Part shown: positions 62,813 to 64,000 of the stretch, piece by piece
How the letters are laid out: every line of letters starts with the position of its first letter
How positions within the stretch are numbered: position 1 is the stretch's first letter
NCBI GenBank assembly: GCA_032173965.1
Contig: JAVUNC010000006.1
Span: forward strand, 36,117,870 to 36,181,869
Direction of reading: 5' to 3'
DNA: 64,000 bases
Source: Sitta carolinensis
Taxonomy: Eukaryota > Chordata > Aves > Passeriformes > Sittidae
Made by a program: the position numbers and the translations under genes
Notes under the pieces: model-generated
The model's database searches: none
Seen by the model: the letters and a program-made list of their open reading frames with translations, nothing else
What the model was told of the DNA's origin: nothing

Positions 62813-63555
62813 GTAAGTTTTAGTTATATTCGGTGTTTGCTAAAATTTGGGTTACATCTATGAAAAACACTGGAAACACAACCAAGAGATTACCAAGCTG
62901 TGATAATCTTTCACAACAGAGTTATGTCTCAAGTCTTCCTGCTAATGCTGCAGCTTAAATCATGCAGTGCAGACCTTGGATCAAATGTGTATGGGCAAGA
63001 ATTTTGTTAAATTACAGAATGGTTTGATTTAAGAAGAGAAAAATGGACATACTGGCCTGGACTGCTTTCAGCCTTGCAAGATGAACAAGGTTACATCATT
63101 TGTGAATTTAGAGAAAAGTTCAGATTTCGCCATGTACAAATGATTTCATTTAGAGTCAGCTAGGATGAACCATGATGAGATACATGTAATATAAATGGAC
63201 CTCTATCACCTTTGAAGAAACATTTTATGACAATCTCATACAGTCTTGTTTCTGACTGAATATTACTTCTGAATATTAGAATGGTCATTATTAGCCACAG
63301 ACTACACAGTGGCTGGATTATTATCTACACTCAGAAATGAAAAATAGAGACTATAGATTTTATCACACCTGGTACCGGGCACACAAAATCTGTGTATTCA
63401 ATACTAACTTCAAGGTATTATCAAGTTGTGTTGAAATGATCAAGTCACTCCAGTAATTAGTGACTGGCTTCCTAGACCAACGATTTTTAAATTAATGGTC
63501 TTATAGGAATGGACTGGTGGAACAACTAAACATATTGGAGAATGAATTCAAGTAC
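62813..63555. other. unassigned sequence after the candidate exon
   Basis: No repeat or gene was recognised. If the exon at 62812 is real, this is the start of its downstream intron. Confidence 0.4.
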
Positions 63556-63577
63556 AAAAAAAAAAAAAAAAAAAAAA
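63556..63577. repeat. A22 mononucleotide tract
   Basis: Twenty-two A followed by GAAAAAATAATTTAG, directly before the CR1-like stub. Confidence 0.95.
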
Positions 63578-63589
63578 GAAAAAATAATT

Positions 63590-63760
63590 TAGATTGGAAA
63601 TGACCCCCGAAGATCATCTATTCCAAGCCTCCATGCAAAGCAAAACCAACTTCAATGTTGCTTTAGGCTGGTCAGGTCTCTATCCAGTTGGGTATACATG
63701 GATATTCTGTCTCAGAAACCTTTCCCAAAGATCACTCTCATCAGAAAGACTTTGTTCCCT
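63590..63760 (-). mobile_element. degraded CR1-like fragment
   Basis: ATTGGAAATGACCCCCGAAGATCATCTATTCCAAGC corresponds to the complement of the CR1 3' region, and GGTCTCTATCCAGTTGGGTAT fits the next expected block. The remainder is too diverged to align by eye. Confidence 0.6.
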
Positions 63761-64000
63761 TATATTCATAAAACTGTATGTTCATATTTGGATTGAGAAA
63801 ATTTAGATTAAAGTAGTATAAAAAGCTGAACAAGGGGGAAAATTAAGGAGAAAGTAGACTAAACCTGCTGAAGCAAAATTCTATTAGCATTACATTTAAA
63901 TATATATATTTAAAAATGGATTCTAAATTATGTAAATAATTAGACATACACATCTTCAATTATTTTTCAATTGAACTAGAAAATATATACATCAGCTTGA

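Noticed and set aside
1..64000. CRISPR array, operon, prokaryotic or viral gene cluster
   Set aside because: There are no spaced direct repeats, ribosome-binding patterns or compact gene order. Repeats and base composition are those of a bird nuclear genome.

Overview
The window looks like nuclear DNA of a bird, probably a neoavian and perhaps a passerine. It is AT-rich and mostly non-coding. Its recognisable interspersed repeats are CR1 LINE fragments, several ending in the typical ATTCTATGATTCTRTGATTCT-like 3' end, plus three solo LTR-like elements of avian endogenous retrovirus type. I saw no L1, Alu or other mammalian repeats, and no bacterial gene organisation. There is no operon, CRISPR array, rRNA or convincing tRNA.

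Layout. 0-7.4 kb is AT-rich, with a cluster of three candidate plus-strand exons near 2.1-2.7 kb. 7.4-12.3 kb holds two LTRs and one CR1 stub. 12.3-38 kb is AT-rich, repeat-poor, intron-like or intergenic DNA. It carries a candidate plus-strand exon (14.1 kb), a tRNA-SINE-like relic (20.0 kb), candidate minus-strand exons (29.7-30.0, 32.9 and 36.1 kb), a 41-A tract (35.35 kb) and a candidate plus-strand terminal exon (37.85-38.02 kb). 38.2 kb has a large CTTT array. 41.6-43.5 kb holds two CR1 copies in opposite orientation. 43.5-54.7 kb holds a CR1 stub next to a TC array, a 360-bp purine (GAGAAA) array and a third LTR. 54.7-64 kb holds three more CR1 pieces, a GGGAA array with G-quadruplex potential, and a candidate exon at 62.65-62.81 kb.

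Genes. No gene can be named with confidence. Some open segments have splice sites at the right places and compatible reading phases. They suggest one spliced gene on the plus strand (about 2.1 to 38.0 kb) and one on the minus strand (about 43.1 down to 29.7 kb). With this base composition open stretches of 100 codons occur by chance, and the splice sites were picked by eye, so these calls are hypotheses. Everything else is repeat or unassigned sequence. I found no sign of a novel defence-like or mobile genetic system. The most unusual items are the simple-sequence arrays, the inverted CR1 pair and the possible antisense gene pair.
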